In this document: positions 30,832-41,530 of the stretch, piece by piece
Numbering within the stretch: the first letter of the stretch is position 1
Layout of the letters: the number at the start of each line of letters is the position of its first letter
Notes under the pieces: model-generated
What the model was told of the DNA's origin: nothing
The model's database searches: none
What the model saw: the letters and a program-made list of their open reading frames with translations, nothing else
Source of the DNA: Caryophanales bacterium
GTDB lineage: Bacteria; Bacillota; Bacilli; Bacillales; Bacillaceae_J
Direction of reading: 5' to 3'
NCBI GenBank assembly: GCA_012840465.1
Contig: DULJ01000040.1
Coordinates: 124,001-188,000, forward strand
Length of the DNA stretch: 64,000 nt
Position numbers and translations under genes: made by a program

Positions 30832-30977
30832 AAAAGCGGAAGCGCCCGTTCAGCGACGTATAAACTGGAGCGCATCGACTGAGATAAAGGAAACACGACG
30901 AACGTAGAGAGTCGATGTTGACTTATCGTAGGGAGATGAGTGAAGTTTACTAGTCGCTGGGCGCTGAAGCTAGACAG
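30830..30977 (+). repeat. Dispersed repeat family R1, full-length copy
   Basis: gaaaagcggaagcgcccgttcagcgacgtataaactggagcgcatcgactgag...gagtcgatgttgacttatcgtagggagatgagtgaagtttactagtcgctgggcgctgaagctagaca. Confidence 0.88.
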
Positions 30978-31014
30978 ATAAACGCAAACCAAATAAGAAG
31001 TGAGTGTTTAAAAA

Positions 31015-31962
31015 ATGAAATGGTCTGAAATGAGTATACATACAACACAAGAGGCTATAGAGCCAATTTCTAATATTCTGCATGAAGCAGGTGCCGGTGG
31101 GGTTGCAATTGAAGACCCGGCTGACCTAAACAAAGTGAGGGAACAGCAATTTGGAGAGATCTATGCTCTTAATCCAAACGATTATCCCGAGGAAGGAGTA
31201 ATCGTTAAAGCTTATCTACCTGTAACAAGCAGCTTTGACGAAACGGTGGAATCTATTAAAGAAGCTGTTAATAACCTCACCCAATACGGAATTGATCTTG
31301 GCTTTAATACAGTTGAGATTAATGAAGTAAATGAAGAAGACTGGTCAACAGCTTGGAAAAAATATTATCACCCGGTTAAAGTTTCCGAAAAGGTAACGAT
31401 TGTTCCAACCTGGGAGGAATATGAACCTGAACAAAAGGACGAAATCATTGTTGAACTAGATCCTGGGATGGCATTTGGAACCGGAACTCATCCAACAACG
31501 GTCATGTGCATTCAAGCGCTTGAAAAGGTCATGCAAAAAGGGGAACATGTCATTGATGTTGGTACCGGGTCAGGTGTACTGAGCATTGTTGCTGCTAAAT
31601 TAGGAGCAAGAAAGGTAGACGCCTACGACCTTGATGAAGTTGCCGTCAACAGTGCTAGGATGAATGTTGAGCTTAATAAAACTGATGATATTGTGGAAGT
31701 GAAACAGAACAATCTTTTAGAAAATAGTAGCGGAAAAGTAGATGTGATCGTTGCTAATATTTTGGCAGAAATTATTTTGCTATTCATTGATGATGCAGCT
31801 AAAAAGTTGAAAAAAGATGGACTGTTGATCACATCAGGGATCATTAAAAGCAAGCAGGACGATGTTGTTACTAACTTGATAAAGTGTGGCTTTGTCATCG
31901 AAGAGGTCCTACAAATTGAAGATTGGGTAGCGGTTATTTCTAAAAATAATAATGACCAGTAA
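31015..31962 (+). CDS. prmA: Ribosomal protein L11 methyltransferase
   Basis: [39 protein letters not shown]. Confidence 0.96.
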   Translation: MKWSEMSIHTTQEAIEPISNILHEAGAGGVAIEDPADLNKVREQQFGEIYALNPNDYPEEGVIVKAYLPVTSSFDETVESIKEAVNNLTQYGIDLGFNTVEINEVNEEDWSTAWKKYYHPVKVSEKVTIVPTWEEYEPEQKDEIIVELDPGMAFGTGTHPTTVMCIQALEKVMQKGEHVIDVGTGSGVLSIVAAKLGARKVDAYDLDEVAVNSARMNVELNKTDDIVEVKQNNLLENSSGKVDVIVANILAEIILLFIDDAAKKLKKDGLLITSGIIKSKQDDVVTNLIKCGFVIEEVLQIEDWVAVISKNNNDQ

Positions 31963-31976
31963 GAAGGTGAAAGCCT

Positions 31977-32729
31977 GTGCAAAGATATTTTGTGAAAAAT
32001 GATCAAATAATAGAGAATAAAATAAGGATTAGCGGTGAAGACGCCCATCACATATCACGGGTTATGAGGATGAAGCCTGGAGAAAACATTATTTGCTGCT
32101 CGGAGGATGGACAAGTATTCCGCTGTGAGATTCAAGAAATTACCGATGACTTATGTTTTGTCTCTATAGTAGAATGGATAGATGAGAATAAGGAACTGCC
32201 TGTATTGGTAACAATTGCACAGGGTTTACCAAAAGGTGATAAATTAGAGCTAGTCGTACAAAAAGGAACGGAAATGGGTGCCCATCGTTTTCTACCTTTT
32301 TTTGCATCACGCTCTGTTGTGAAGTGGGATGAAAAAAAGGGGAGAAAAAAGGTTGAACGGCTTGAGAAAATAGCAAAAGAAGCAGCGGAGCAATCCCACC
32401 GTACTAAAGTTCCAGAAATAAAAGAGCCGGTAGACGTTAAAACCCTTTTAAAAGAAAGCAAAAATTACACATATAAAATAGTAGCTTATGAGGAAGATGG
32501 AAAGCTTGGTGAAAAGAGCAATCTTTTTTCTGTTTTGTCAAAATTAGCGAGTGGCGATTCCTTATTAGCCGTCATTGGACCGGAAGGTGGACTAACGGAA
32601 GAGGAAGTTTCCGAGTTACGGAACAACGGGTTTATATCTTGTAGTCTTGGTCCAAGAATATTAAGAACAGAAACAGCCCCTTTATATCTACTAGCAGCTG
32701 TTTCCTACCATACTGAATTATTGGGGTGA
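31977..32729 (+). CDS. rsmE: 16S rRNA (uracil1498-N3)-methyltransferase
   Basis: HHISRVMRMKPGE; IGPEGGLTEEEV; LGPRILRTETAPL. Confidence 0.95.
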   Translation: MQRYFVKNDQIIENKIRISGEDAHHISRVMRMKPGENIICCSEDGQVFRCEIQEITDDLCFVSIVEWIDENKELPVLVTIAQGLPKGDKLELVVQKGTEMGAHRFLPFFASRSVVKWDEKKGRKKVERLEKIAKEAAEQSHRTKVPEIKEPVDVKTLLKESKNYTYKIVAYEEDGKLGEKSNLFSVLSKLASGDSLLAVIGPEGGLTEEEVSELRNNGFISCSLGPRILRTETAPLYLLAAVSYHTELLG

Positions 32730-32733
32730 TCAT

Positions 32734-34089
32734 ATGCCAACAGTGGCTTTCCATACATTGGGATGTAAAGTAAATCATTATGAAACAGAAGGGATCTGGC
32801 AGCTATTTCAAGAAGCTGGCTATGAACGTACAGATTTCGAGAAAATAGCAGATGTTTATATTATTAATACATGTACTGTAACAAATACCGGCGATAAAAA
32901 AAGCCGTCAAATTATTAGACGTGCCATTCGCAAAAATCCTGATGCGGTTGTAGCAGTAACGGGTTGTTATGCACAAACAGCTCCTGCTGAGGTTTTAGAA
33001 ATTCCGGGTGTTGATATTGTTATTGGTACACAAGACCGTATTAAATTGCTGGAATATGTTCGTCAATACGAAAAGAATCGTGAGCCAATCAATGGTGTAG
33101 GCAATATTATGAAAGCGAGAGTTTTTGAGGAACTAGATGTACCAGCATTCACGGATAGAACTCGGGCATCATTGAAGATTCAAGAAGGCTGTAATAATTT
33201 CTGTACTTTCTGTATTATTCCATGGGCTCGTGGACTTTTGCGTTCACGCCAACCAGAGGATGTTGTTAGACAAGCACAGCAATTGGTCGATGCCGGCTAT
33301 AAAGAAATTGTTTTAACAGGGATCCATACAGGTGGATATGGAGAGGACTTGAAGGATTACAATTTTGCAATGCTTTTACGTGAGCTTGACCAAAAGGTTG
33401 AAGGCTTAAAACGTATCCGTATTTCATCAATTGAGGCTAGCCAAATTACAGATGAAGTGATTGACGTCCTTGATAAATCAGAAAAGATTGTTCGCCATTT
33501 ACACATTCCATTGCAATCTGGATCTGATTCTGTCTTAAAACGGATGCGTCGTAAATATACAACAGAATTCTATGTAGATCGTCTTAATCGTTTGAAAGAA
33601 GCACTCCCAGGATTAGCTGTCACTTCGGATGTGATTGTTGGATTCCCTGGCGAAACAGAAGAAGAATTCATGGAAACCTATCATTTAATCCGTGATCATA
33701 AATTCTCTGAATTGCATGTATTCCCTTATTCAAAACGAACGGGCACTCCTGCCGCACGTATGGAAGACCAAGTTGATGAAGAGGTTAAGAATGAGAGAGT
33801 ACACCGTCTTATTGCATTATCTGATCAATTAGCAAAAGAATATGCATCTGATTATGAAGGGGATATCTTAGAGGTTATTCCAGAAGAGCAATTCACTGAA
33901 AGAACGGGCCGCAACGACCTCTACGTTGGCTATACTGACAACTATTTAAAAGTAGTATTCCCTGGTAAAGAGAATATGATTGGTCAAATCGTAAAAGTAA
34001 AAATTACGAAGGCTGGTTATCCGTACAACGAAGGTGAATTCATTAGTGTCGTTACGGACGAGATTGAAGAAACAGTGAAGATAGGGTAA
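32734..34089 (+). CDS. mtaB: tRNA t6A37 methylthiotransferase MtaB
   Basis: FHTLGCKVNHYETEGI; radical SAM CNNFCTFC; TRAM-like C-terminus. Confidence 0.95.
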   Translation: MPTVAFHTLGCKVNHYETEGIWQLFQEAGYERTDFEKIADVYIINTCTVTNTGDKKSRQIIRRAIRKNPDAVVAVTGCYAQTAPAEVLEIPGVDIVIGTQDRIKLLEYVRQYEKNREPINGVGNIMKARVFEELDVPAFTDRTRASLKIQEGCNNFCTFCIIPWARGLLRSRQPEDVVRQAQQLVDAGYKEIVLTGIHTGGYGEDLKDYNFAMLLRELDQKVEGLKRIRISSIEASQITDEVIDVLDKSEKIVRHLHIPLQSGSDSVLKRMRRKYTTEFYVDRLNRLKEALPGLAVTSDVIVGFPGETEEEFMETYHLIRDHKFSELHVFPYSKRTGTPAARMEDQVDEEVKNERVHRLIALSDQLAKEYASDYEGDILEVIPEEQFTERTGRNDLYVGYTDNYLKVVFPGKENMIGQIVKVKITKAGYPYNEGEFISVVTDEIEETVKIG

Positions 34090-34110
34090 TAATAGAATTA
34101 AGAGATGATG

Positions 34111-34144
34111 ACAGCAAGGTGAAATTTTTATCTTGCTGTTTTTA
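34111..34144 (+). terminator. Hairpin terminator
   Basis: ACAGCAAG...CTTGCTGTTTTT. Confidence 0.75.
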
Positions 34145-34173
34145 ATTTGCTAATATGAAAGGAATGGGTTTGA

Positions 34174-34845
34174 ATGACTGTAAATATTGCTAAAATGATC
34201 GACCATACTGCTTTAAAAGCAGATACTACAAAGGAACAAATCGTAAAGCTTTGTGACGAAGCGAAGGAATATGGTTTTTTTTCAGTTTGTGTTAATCCGA
34301 CATGGGTTAAAACGGCAGCAGAACAATTGCAGGGGTCTGAAGTAAAGGTGTGTACTGTAATCGGCTTTCCATTAGGGGCTTCGACATCAGAAACAAAAGC
34401 ATTCGAAACAAAGGATGCGATTGAAAAAGGTGCAGATGAAGTTGATATGGTGATCAACATCGGTGCTCTTAAAGATCAAAATGACGAATTAGTTGAACAA
34501 GATATTTGTGCTGTTGTTGAAGCTGCACGCGGAAAGGCACTGGTAAAGGTAATCATCGAGACAAGCCTCCTAACACAGGAAGAAAAGGTTCGTGCTTGCA
34601 AGCTTGCTGTTAAAGCTGGTACTGATTTTGTTAAAACATCCACTGGGTTTTCAACAGGTGGTGCAACGGTAGAGGACATTGAGCTTATGCGTGAATCCGT
34701 GGGTCCTGATATTGGTGTAAAGGCATCTGGCGGTGTCCGTGACCGTGAGCGAGCCCTTCAAATGATCGAAGCAGGTGCTACAAGAATGGGTGCCAGTGCG
34801 GGGATTGCGATTGTAACAGGCGAGCAAACTGATGCAAGTTATTAA
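34174..34845 (+). CDS. deoC: Deoxyribose-phosphate aldolase
   Basis: [43 protein letters not shown]. Confidence 0.96.
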   Translation: MTVNIAKMIDHTALKADTTKEQIVKLCDEAKEYGFFSVCVNPTWVKTAAEQLQGSEVKVCTVIGFPLGASTSETKAFETKDAIEKGADEVDMVINIGALKDQNDELVEQDICAVVEAARGKALVKVIIETSLLTQEEKVRACKLAVKAGTDFVKTSTGFSTGGATVEDIELMRESVGPDIGVKASGGVRDRERALQMIEAGATRMGASAGIAIVTGEQTDASY

Positions 34846-34860
34846 TTAATTGGAGAACAA

Positions 34861-34915
34861 AAGATTATCTACCCTCAAACAGCCTCATCCTTAAGTTTGG
34901 TGGTAGATAATTTTT
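34861..34915. terminator. Hairpin terminator
   Basis: AAGATTATCTACC...GGTAGATAATTTTT. Confidence 0.7.
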
Positions 34916-34970
34916 GTTTATCCTCAACAAATTGTTTCGAGTTCAATATTGATGGCAGATCCCCCAGCCC

Positions 34971-35903
34971 TTACGCCTGTTTCCCATGCAGCCTCAAAAT
35001 AAACTGCGCCAACAACCCTGCAAGTGGCAAAGCAATAATCGAAGACAAAACATTGAATATCACACTCACATGGGCAAGCTGTACATCCGGCAGACTCGTT
35101 ACCGTCGCAGCAGCGGCACCAAGGAATTTTATAAATGGATAAAATAAAAGAACCCCAAAGATGTTTAACCAAATATGGGCATAAGCAGCTAATTTTGACT
35201 CCAAATTCGCCCCAATACTTGCAATAAAGGCTGTCACACATGTACCGATGTTAGCACCGAGTACGATGGCAATTCCTGAAGATAACGTTACTAAATTTTC
35301 GCTCATAAATCCCATAATAATGCCTGTTGTAGCCGAACTAGATTGAATGACAGCGGTCAATAATGTACCGAATCCAACACCTATTAAATTATTTTCGTTT
35401 GATAACTCAATCGATGAGTGAATGACCGGTATCGTTGAAAGCGGCTTTGCTAGAGTTTCAAACCCATTCATCGCTACGAAAAGGCAGCCGAGGCCGAATA
35501 ATATCGCTCCAATATTAAAAGAAAGCAGTTTTCTTGTAAATAATAAAAGCGTCCCTATTAATAATAAAGGCATGATTGCGTGGTAGATTAGATCAATGGT
35601 GATAAATTCAGTTGTGATTGTCGTGCCAATGTTTGTTCCAAGAATAATTCCGATCGATTGCTTAAATGTTAACAATCCAGCAGCAATAAAACCGATCGTA
35701 ATAACCATTACAGCTGAGCTGCTTTGCAAAACTGCAGTAATGAGCGTACCAATCATCATTCCTTTTAATGGTGTACTGGTCATATTCACCAATACTTGCT
35801 TTAGCCTTTTGTGAGAAAGATTATAAAGGCCAATTCTCATGACAGTCATTCCATATAAAAAAATTGCAATAAAAGTTGCAAATTGAGTAATAATATTTAT
35901 CAT
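34971..35903 (-). CDS. yqeW: Na/Pi cotransporter family protein (YqeW)
   Basis: Repeated motifs LITAVLQSSSAVMVI and LLTAVIQSSSATTGI with GTNIGTT / GANIGTC. Confidence 0.92.
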   Translation of the reverse strand: MINIITQFATFIAIFLYGMTVMRIGLYNLSHKRLKQVLVNMTSTPLKGMMIGTLITAVLQSSSAVMVITIGFIAAGLLTFKQSIGIILGTNIGTTITTEFITIDLIYHAIMPLLLIGTLLLFTRKLLSFNIGAILFGLGCLFVAMNGFETLAKPLSTIPVIHSSIELSNENNLIGVGFGTLLTAVIQSSSATTGIIMGFMSENLVTLSSGIAIVLGANIGTCVTAFIASIGANLESKLAAYAHIWLNIFGVLLFYPFIKFLGAAAATVTSLPDVQLAHVSVIFNVLSSIIALPLAGLLAQFILRLHGKQA

Positions 35904-36029
35904 ACCAAGTCACCTTCCTCATCACTCATTGTATGGACAGGATGCATGGGACATGACTTTTACCTTTCGACAAAGGTCAAAATTTGCAGACGTAAAACTG
36001 TAATAAACATTTGAAGTTAATATTAATAG

Positions 36030-36058
36030 TTGAAAAAGGCACATCCTTATTATATAAT
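36030..36058 (+). promoter_or_regulatory. Sigma-A promoter for rpsU-yqeY
   Basis: TTGAAA - 17 nt - TATAAT. Confidence 0.7.
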
Positions 36059-36144
36059 GGCAAAAGACATGTCTTTTAACAAAGTAATAGATTCTTTAAA
36101 AACATGTCAGGTGTTATTGGTTTTTCGGAGGGAGGGAAATAGTT

Positions 36145-36318
36145 ATGTCAACGACTCGCGTTCGTAAAAATGAATCACTTGAGGATGCTCTTCGTCGATT
36201 CAAAAGATCCGTTTCTAAAAATGGAACACTTTCTGAAGCTAGAAAGCGTGAATTTTATGAGAAACCTAGTGTAAGACGTAAGAAAAAATCAGAGGCTGCA
36301 AGAAAGCGTAAGTTTTAA
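36145..36318 (+). CDS. rpsU: 30S ribosomal protein S21
   Basis: Hand translation [57 protein letters not shown]; below ORF-track size cutoff. Confidence 0.97.
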   Translation: MSTTRVRKNESLEDALRRFKRSVSKNGTLSEARKREFYEKPSVRRKKKSEAARKRKF

Positions 36319-36332
36319 GAGGGGTGTTATAT

Positions 36333-36776
36333 ATGAGTCTTCTTGAGCGTCTTACTGACGATATGAAGCAAGCGATGAGAGATAAAGATAAAGAAAAATT
36401 ATCTGTTATCCGTATGGTAAAAGCTGCTCTTCAGAACGAAGCAATTAAGCTTGGTCATGACTTATCTGATGAAGAAGAGCTTACTGTTTTAAACCGCGAA
36501 TTAAAACAGCGTAAAGACTCCCTCCTTGAGTTCGAAAATGCTGGTCGCAGCGACTTAGCTGATAAACTTAAAGCTGAAATTGAAATATTAATGATTTATA
36601 TGCCTGAGCAGTTGACGGAAGAAGAGGTGGAAGAAATCGTGAAACAAACGATTTCTGAAACAAATGCGCGGGTAAAAGCTGAAATGGGCAAGGTAATGGG
36701 AGCGATCATGCCAAAAGTAAAAGGCAAAGCTGATGGAACATTAGTAAATCGTCTCGTCCTTAAACATTTGTCATAA
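36333..36776 (+). CDS. yqeY: GatB/YqeY domain-containing protein
   Basis: [47 protein letters not shown]. Confidence 0.95.
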   Translation: MSLLERLTDDMKQAMRDKDKEKLSVIRMVKAALQNEAIKLGHDLSDEEELTVLNRELKQRKDSLLEFENAGRSDLADKLKAEIEILMIYMPEQLTEEEVEEIVKQTISETNARVKAEMGKVMGAIMPKVKGKADGTLVNRLVLKHLS

Positions 36777-36788
36777 TACTTTCAAATA

Positions 36789-36882
36789 AGGGGCTGTATC
36801 AAAATTTTATCTGACAACCACAGATGAAATACCAATATAATGGTATGTGGTCGTTGATAAGTTTTGGAACAGTCCCTTTTAA
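36789..36882. mobile_element. MITE-like palindromic element
   Basis: Imperfect inverted ends GGGGCTGTATCAAAATTTTATC / GATAAGTTTTGGAACAGTCCC with nested inner hairpins. Confidence 0.5.
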
Positions 36883-36958
36883 CTTTTACATCATTAATTG
36901 AAACCTTTTTAGGAACTTATCCGTAATAAGTACATAGGAAGATGAGGGGAGGTTTAAT

Positions 36959-38287
36959 GTGCGCTCTAAATCCTTTATAGAGAAGGTTATATTCATTACT
37001 TTAGTCCTGTTTACTTTATTCATCCTTCTACCACAAGTATTTCCTGTACAGGCTAAGTCCGACAAAATAGTATATTTTGTTCCTGTTGAAAAAACAGTTG
37101 AACAGGGGCTTGGTGTATTTATTGACCGGTCAATCAAAGAAGCGGAGAAAATCGGTGCAAGTAATATTGTGTTTGAGATGAATACTCCCGGCGGTGCGGT
37201 GGATGCTGCGATGGATATCGCCAAGAGTTTGCGGAAGACTGATATTCCAACAACAGCTTTTATTAATAAAAGTGCATTGTCTGCCGGTGCATACTTGGCA
37301 TTAAATGCTGACAAAATTGTAATGGTTCCTCATTCAACAATGGGTTCAGCGGCGATCATTGACCAAACGGGCAATACAGCTGGAAAGAAAGCTGAATCAA
37401 TGTGGTTTGCGGAAATGAAAGCTTCAGCAGAGCTAAATAAACGTGATCCGAAATACGCACTCGCAATGGCAGACGAAAGCATAGATTTACCACAATATGG
37501 GGCTGGCAAAGGGCATTTATTAACTTTGACTGCCGAACAAGCATTAGAAGTGGGATATGCCGATAAAATTGTCAGCACTAGAGCGGAATTATTGGATTAT
37601 CTAGGTCTGTCTGGTGCAACTATTATGCAAATGGAAGAAAGCTTTGCTGATAAGCTTGCACGGTTTATTACACATCCTGTCGTAGTGCCCATTTTGTTAT
37701 CCATCGGTAGTTTGGGATTAGTGATTGAACTGTATAGTCCAGGATTCGGTATTCCGGGAATAATGGGTTTAACATCATTATTATTATTTTTCTACGGCCA
37801 TATGATCGCGGGGTTAGCTGGTATGGAATCGATAATATTGGTAGTCATTGGTATTGCACTTATCGTGCTTGAGTTTTTTGTCCCCGGAGGAGTTGTGGGA
37901 CTTTTAGGTGTACTTTCTATCATTGCAAGTTTGCTGTTCGCTGCAGAAAATATCAGTCATATGATTTTTTCAATATTAATTGCCATTCTTGTTACCATTG
38001 TGGCCTCTGTCTTTTTATTTAGGCGTTTTGGGCACGAGAAAGGAATTTTCAGACGAATTATTTTGTTTGACTCAACAAGCAGCGAGAAGGGGTATGTGTC
38101 TAATGAAACCCGTTCCGATTTAATTGGCTTGGAAGGAATCACTATTTCACCGCTACGACCAGCTGGTACAGCCGTTTTTAATGATGAACGGATTGACGTT
38201 GTAACAGAGGGTGGGTTTATTAGCAGTAATAAGAAGGTAAAAATAATTAACGCAGAAGGCTCTAAAATTGTTGTTCGAGAAATTTGA
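36959..38287 (+). CDS. yqeZ: NfeD family membrane-bound serine protease (YqeZ)
   Basis: ClpP-like MNTPGGAVDAAMDIAKSLR, NKSALSAGAYLALNAD; upstream of floA. Confidence 0.93.
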   Translation: MRSKSFIEKVIFITLVLFTLFILLPQVFPVQAKSDKIVYFVPVEKTVEQGLGVFIDRSIKEAEKIGASNIVFEMNTPGGAVDAAMDIAKSLRKTDIPTTAFINKSALSAGAYLALNADKIVMVPHSTMGSAAIIDQTGNTAGKKAESMWFAEMKASAELNKRDPKYALAMADESIDLPQYGAGKGHLLTLTAEQALEVGYADKIVSTRAELLDYLGLSGATIMQMEESFADKLARFITHPVVVPILLSIGSLGLVIELYSPGFGIPGIMGLTSLLLFFYGHMIAGLAGMESIILVVIGIALIVLEFFVPGGVVGLLGVLSIIASLLFAAENISHMIFSILIAILVTIVASVFLFRRFGHEKGIFRRIILFDSTSSEKGYVSNETRSDLIGLEGITISPLRPAGTAVFNDERIDVVTEGGFISSNKKVKIINAEGSKIVVREI

Positions 38288-38310
38288 TTATAGAAGTGGA
38301 GGAATAGGAC

Positions 38311-39303
38311 ATGATCACTCAAGGTAGCATCTTTTTATTGTTAATCATTGGACTGATTATAATTGCACTATCAGTATTATTTACTTTTGTTCCTGTTATG
38401 CTTTGGATTTCAGCGTTAGCTTCAGGCGTAAAAGTAAGTATCTTTACACTTATTGGAATGAGGTTGCGTCGTGTTATTCCAAGCCGTGTGATTAATCCAT
38501 TGATTAAAGCGGTAAAAGCAGGTCTGAATTTAAATACAAATCAATTGGAAAGTCATTATTTAGCTGGTGGTAATGTTGACCGGGTTGTAAATGCATTGAT
38601 TGCGGCACACCGTGCGAACATTTCACTTACGTTTGAACGGGGTGCGGCCATTGATCTTGCCGGCCGTGATGTTTTAGAAGCTGTGCAAATGAGTGTTAAT
38701 CCTAAGGTTATTGAAACACCATTTATTTCGGGTGTGGCAATGGATGGGATTGAGGTTAAAGCGAAGGCAAGAATTACTGTTCGCGCTAACATTGAACGTT
38801 TAGTCGGTGGTGCTGGTGAAGAAACAGTCATCGCCCGTGTTGGTGAAGGTATAGTATCAACCATCGGTAGTCAAACCGATCATAAAAAGGTATTAGAAAA
38901 CCCTGATATGATTTCACAAACAGTTCTCACTAAAGGACTTGATGCCGGAACAGCGTTCGAAATCTTATCAATTGACATTGCGGATATTGATATTGGTAAA
39001 AACATCGGTGCTGGATTGCAAACAGATCAGGCGGAGGCAGATAAAAAGATTGCTCAAGCTAAGGCTGAAGAGCGCCGTGCAATGGCTGTAGCCCAAGAAC
39101 AAGAGATGAGGGCTAAAGTCGAAGAAATGAAGGCGAAGGTTGTTGAAGCAGAAGCGGAAGTCCCACTTGCAATGGCTGAAGCCCTACGTTCAGGAAATAT
39201 GGGTGTTATGGATTATATGAACATTAGAAATATTAATGCTGATACTGATATGAGAAATTCAATCGGCAAAATTTCCAAAGATGATGAAGAAGGAATGAAA
39301 TAA
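38311..39303 (+). CDS. floA: Flotillin-like protein FloA
   Basis: [46 protein letters not shown]. Confidence 0.96.
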   Translation: MITQGSIFLLLIIGLIIIALSVLFTFVPVMLWISALASGVKVSIFTLIGMRLRRVIPSRVINPLIKAVKAGLNLNTNQLESHYLAGGNVDRVVNALIAAHRANISLTFERGAAIDLAGRDVLEAVQMSVNPKVIETPFISGVAMDGIEVKAKARITVRANIERLVGGAGEETVIARVGEGIVSTIGSQTDHKKVLENPDMISQTVLTKGLDAGTAFEILSIDIADIDIGKNIGAGLQTDQAEADKKIAQAKAEERRAMAVAQEQEMRAKVEEMKAKVVEAEAEVPLAMAEALRSGNMGVMDYMNIRNINADTDMRNSIGKISKDDEEGMK

Positions 39304-39875
39304 TGGAGGCGCTTTTTGATCTTATTTTCGGAAATCTGGCTTTCATTATCGTGATTATTGGTGGGGTTATCAGCTTATTGAAACGTACCAATGAAAACCA
39401 AAATAATAACCGCCGAAATCAAAATCAAAATCAAAATCAAAACAGAAAACAAACTTATACTCCAATTCAAACCCAAAACCAAAAACGGTATCAACCAGCA
39501 AAGGAAAAAAGGGCTAAACCTTTTCTCCCACAGCTTGATGATTTATTGGGCGAAATAACAAAGCACTTAGGGGAACAAAATCAAACGGAGCAGCCAACAG
39601 TACAACAAGCGGAAAAAAAGAAACCGGAGTTCGAAACCGTTATAATATCCGCCGAAGAAGTGGTTCAAGATATTGAAAAAGTAGAGCCCTACTTCGAATA
39701 TGTAAATAAAAATATAGTGGCTCCGAAAGAAAGTGTACATCAAACGATCAATATCAATATGAAAGAAATGAATAGAAAAAAGGTCGTTGAAGGTGTCATT
39801 TGGGGAGAAATTCTTGGACCACCAAGAGCAAGAAAAAAACATTCATATTCCTATCTGAAAAAGGATAAGCCATGA
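39303..39875 (+). CDS. YqfB-position hypothetical membrane-anchored protein with Asn/Gln-rich tract
   Basis: N-terminal TM, NENQNNNRRNQNQNQNQNRKQ low-complexity; overlaps floA stop; between floA and yqfC. Confidence 0.75.
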   Translation: MEALFDLIFGNLAFIIVIIGGVISLLKRTNENQNNNRRNQNQNQNQNRKQTYTPIQTQNQKRYQPAKEKRAKPFLPQLDDLLGEITKHLGEQNQTEQPTVQQAEKKKPEFETVIISAEEVVQDIEKVEPYFEYVNKNIVAPKESVHQTININMKEMNRKKVVEGVIWGEILGPPRARKKHSYSYLKKDKP

Positions 39876-39894
39876 TGCTTACCCTCTTTTTTTG

Positions 39895-39978
39895 TACTAT
39901 CAGAATAATATTTTTATGTAGATAGTATAAGAAATACATCGAAACTTTCCATTATGGGAAAATTTCGTGTTTTTCTAA
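39895..39978 (+). repeat. Structured repeat family R3, copy 2
   Basis: tactatcagaataatatttttatgtagatagtataagaaatacatcgaaactttcc attat gggaaaatttcgtgtttttctaa. Confidence 0.75.
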
Positions 39979-40030
39979 TGCTAAAAATCACTATTTGTTC
40001 ATAAACATGAAAGGAGAGGGGGGTCTCTTA

Positions 40031-40321
40031 ATGAAAAAGTTTAGACAACAAATTAAAAGATGGGTTACCCAAAAAATGGAACTACCTGCCGATGTAATGA
40101 TGGATCTCCCAAGAATTACGATGATCGGACAAATTCATATATATATAGAAAATCATCGGGGATTACTTCAATTTTCGGATACAGAGTTGCGCTTGTTGTT
40201 GAAGCAAGGTCAGCTGTTGATTAAAGGGGAACAATTTGTACTTAGAACAATGCTTCCTGAAGAGATCTTACTCGAGGGTAAAATAGCTCAAGTATTGTAT
40301 TTGGACGAACCCGGAAAATAA
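40031..40321 (+). CDS. yqfC: Sporulation protein YqfC
   Basis: ADVMMDLPRITMIGQIHIYIENHRGLLQFSDTELRL; upstream of yqfD. Confidence 0.93.
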   Translation: MKKFRQQIKRWVTQKMELPADVMMDLPRITMIGQIHIYIENHRGLLQFSDTELRLLLKQGQLLIKGEQFVLRTMLPEEILLEGKIAQVLYLDEPGK

Positions 40322-40339
40322 GGGAAGGAGATCTATGCA

Positions 40340-41527
40340 ATGAAAAACCAATGGACCAGCTATTTTTCAGGCTATGTCAAAATCAAGGTGACTGGGCGAC
40401 TAATAGAACCTTTTTTAAATAATTGTGTCAGAGCAAATGTTTATATTTGGAATTTAAAAAGACAAGGTACTACATCTGTTACGGGCTATTTAAGGTTAGA
40501 GGATATACATAAACTTCGAAGGATTATCAGAAAGACCGACTGTAAGCTGGAGTTCATCGGACGTTTAGGTTTGCCTTTTTTAGTAAAGAAAATGATAGCC
40601 AATAGCGGGTTCATAATTGGTATTGTCATTGCTTTTATAATTACATTGCTGTTGTCTAATATGATTTGGAATATTGAAATAACAGGAGCAAACCCCAAGA
40701 TTGAACATGATATGAGAAAAGAACTTTCATCAATGGGGATAAAACGGGGGAAACTTCATTTTTCTCTTCCAAGTAACGAAGATATCCAAGGGGAACTGAT
40801 GGAAAGGATGTCATCCATTACATGGGTAGGAGTTAAATTAAATGGCACCGCCTATCATTTTGAGGTAGTTGAGAAAAAAGTCGCTGAGGAGCCTGAATTA
40901 CTTAGCCCAAGGCATTTAGTAGCGAATAAAAAGGCTGTGATTTATGATTATTTTGTCGAACAAGGACAACCTATTATTAAGATCAATGACTTTGTGAAAC
41001 CTGGTCAAATTCTTGTGTCGGGAATTATAGGCAAGGAAGGGAACACGCAAATTATTCCTGCAAAGGGCAAGGTTTTGGGTGAAATTTGGTACAAGTCTCA
41101 TATTATTGTTCCTTTAGAAACGACTTTTAATGTATTTACTGGTGAAAGTATGACGAAGTATTCTTTTGAGGTTTTTAAATTGAATATCCCGATATGGGGA
41201 TTTAAGAAGATTGAATATCAAACTTATAAGACAGAGGATCTAGATAAACAAGTTAAATTTTTAAAATGGAATTTACCAGTCGTTTATCGAAAACAAATCA
41301 TACGTCAAGAAGAAGAACATATTAGAAAATATGATCAACAATCCGCCATTTTAATTGGAAAAAAGACAGCAAGAAATGATTTAAAGGCAAAACTTGGTGA
41401 AGAAGCTGTTATAAAAGGAGAAAATGTTTTGCACCAAACTATAGACAATGGTAAAGTTAAATTAATGATACACTACCAAGTTATAGAAAATATCGCATCA
41501 CCACAACCTATAATTCAAGGAGATTAA
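40340..41527 (+). CDS. yqfD: Sporulation protein YqfD
   Basis: GYVKIKVTGRLIEPFLNNCVRANVYIWNLKRQG; single TM; synteny. Confidence 0.94.
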   Translation: MKNQWTSYFSGYVKIKVTGRLIEPFLNNCVRANVYIWNLKRQGTTSVTGYLRLEDIHKLRRIIRKTDCKLEFIGRLGLPFLVKKMIANSGFIIGIVIAFIITLLLSNMIWNIEITGANPKIEHDMRKELSSMGIKRGKLHFSLPSNEDIQGELMERMSSITWVGVKLNGTAYHFEVVEKKVAEEPELLSPRHLVANKKAVIYDYFVEQGQPIIKINDFVKPGQILVSGIIGKEGNTQIIPAKGKVLGEIWYKSHIIVPLETTFNVFTGESMTKYSFEVFKLNIPIWGFKKIEYQTYKTEDLDKQVKFLKWNLPVVYRKQIIRQEEEHIRKYDQQSAILIGKKTARNDLKAKLGEEAVIKGENVLHQTIDNGKVKLMIHYQVIENIASPQPIIQGD

Positions 41528-41530
41528 ATA

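Noticed and set aside
31623-32051. 142-aa minus-strand ORF
   Set aside because: Antisense to prmA/rsmE with no coding evidence.
34897-35142. 81-aa plus-strand ORF
   Set aside because: Antisense to the 3' end of yqeW; no RBS or family support.
35966-35972. Single Spo0A-like heptamer upstream of yqeW/rpsU
   Set aside because: A lone 7-mer is expected by chance several times in this window.
39416-39443. Short tandem repeats as CRISPR or iteron array
   Set aside because: 6-bp coding microsatellite with no spacer structure and no replication gene.
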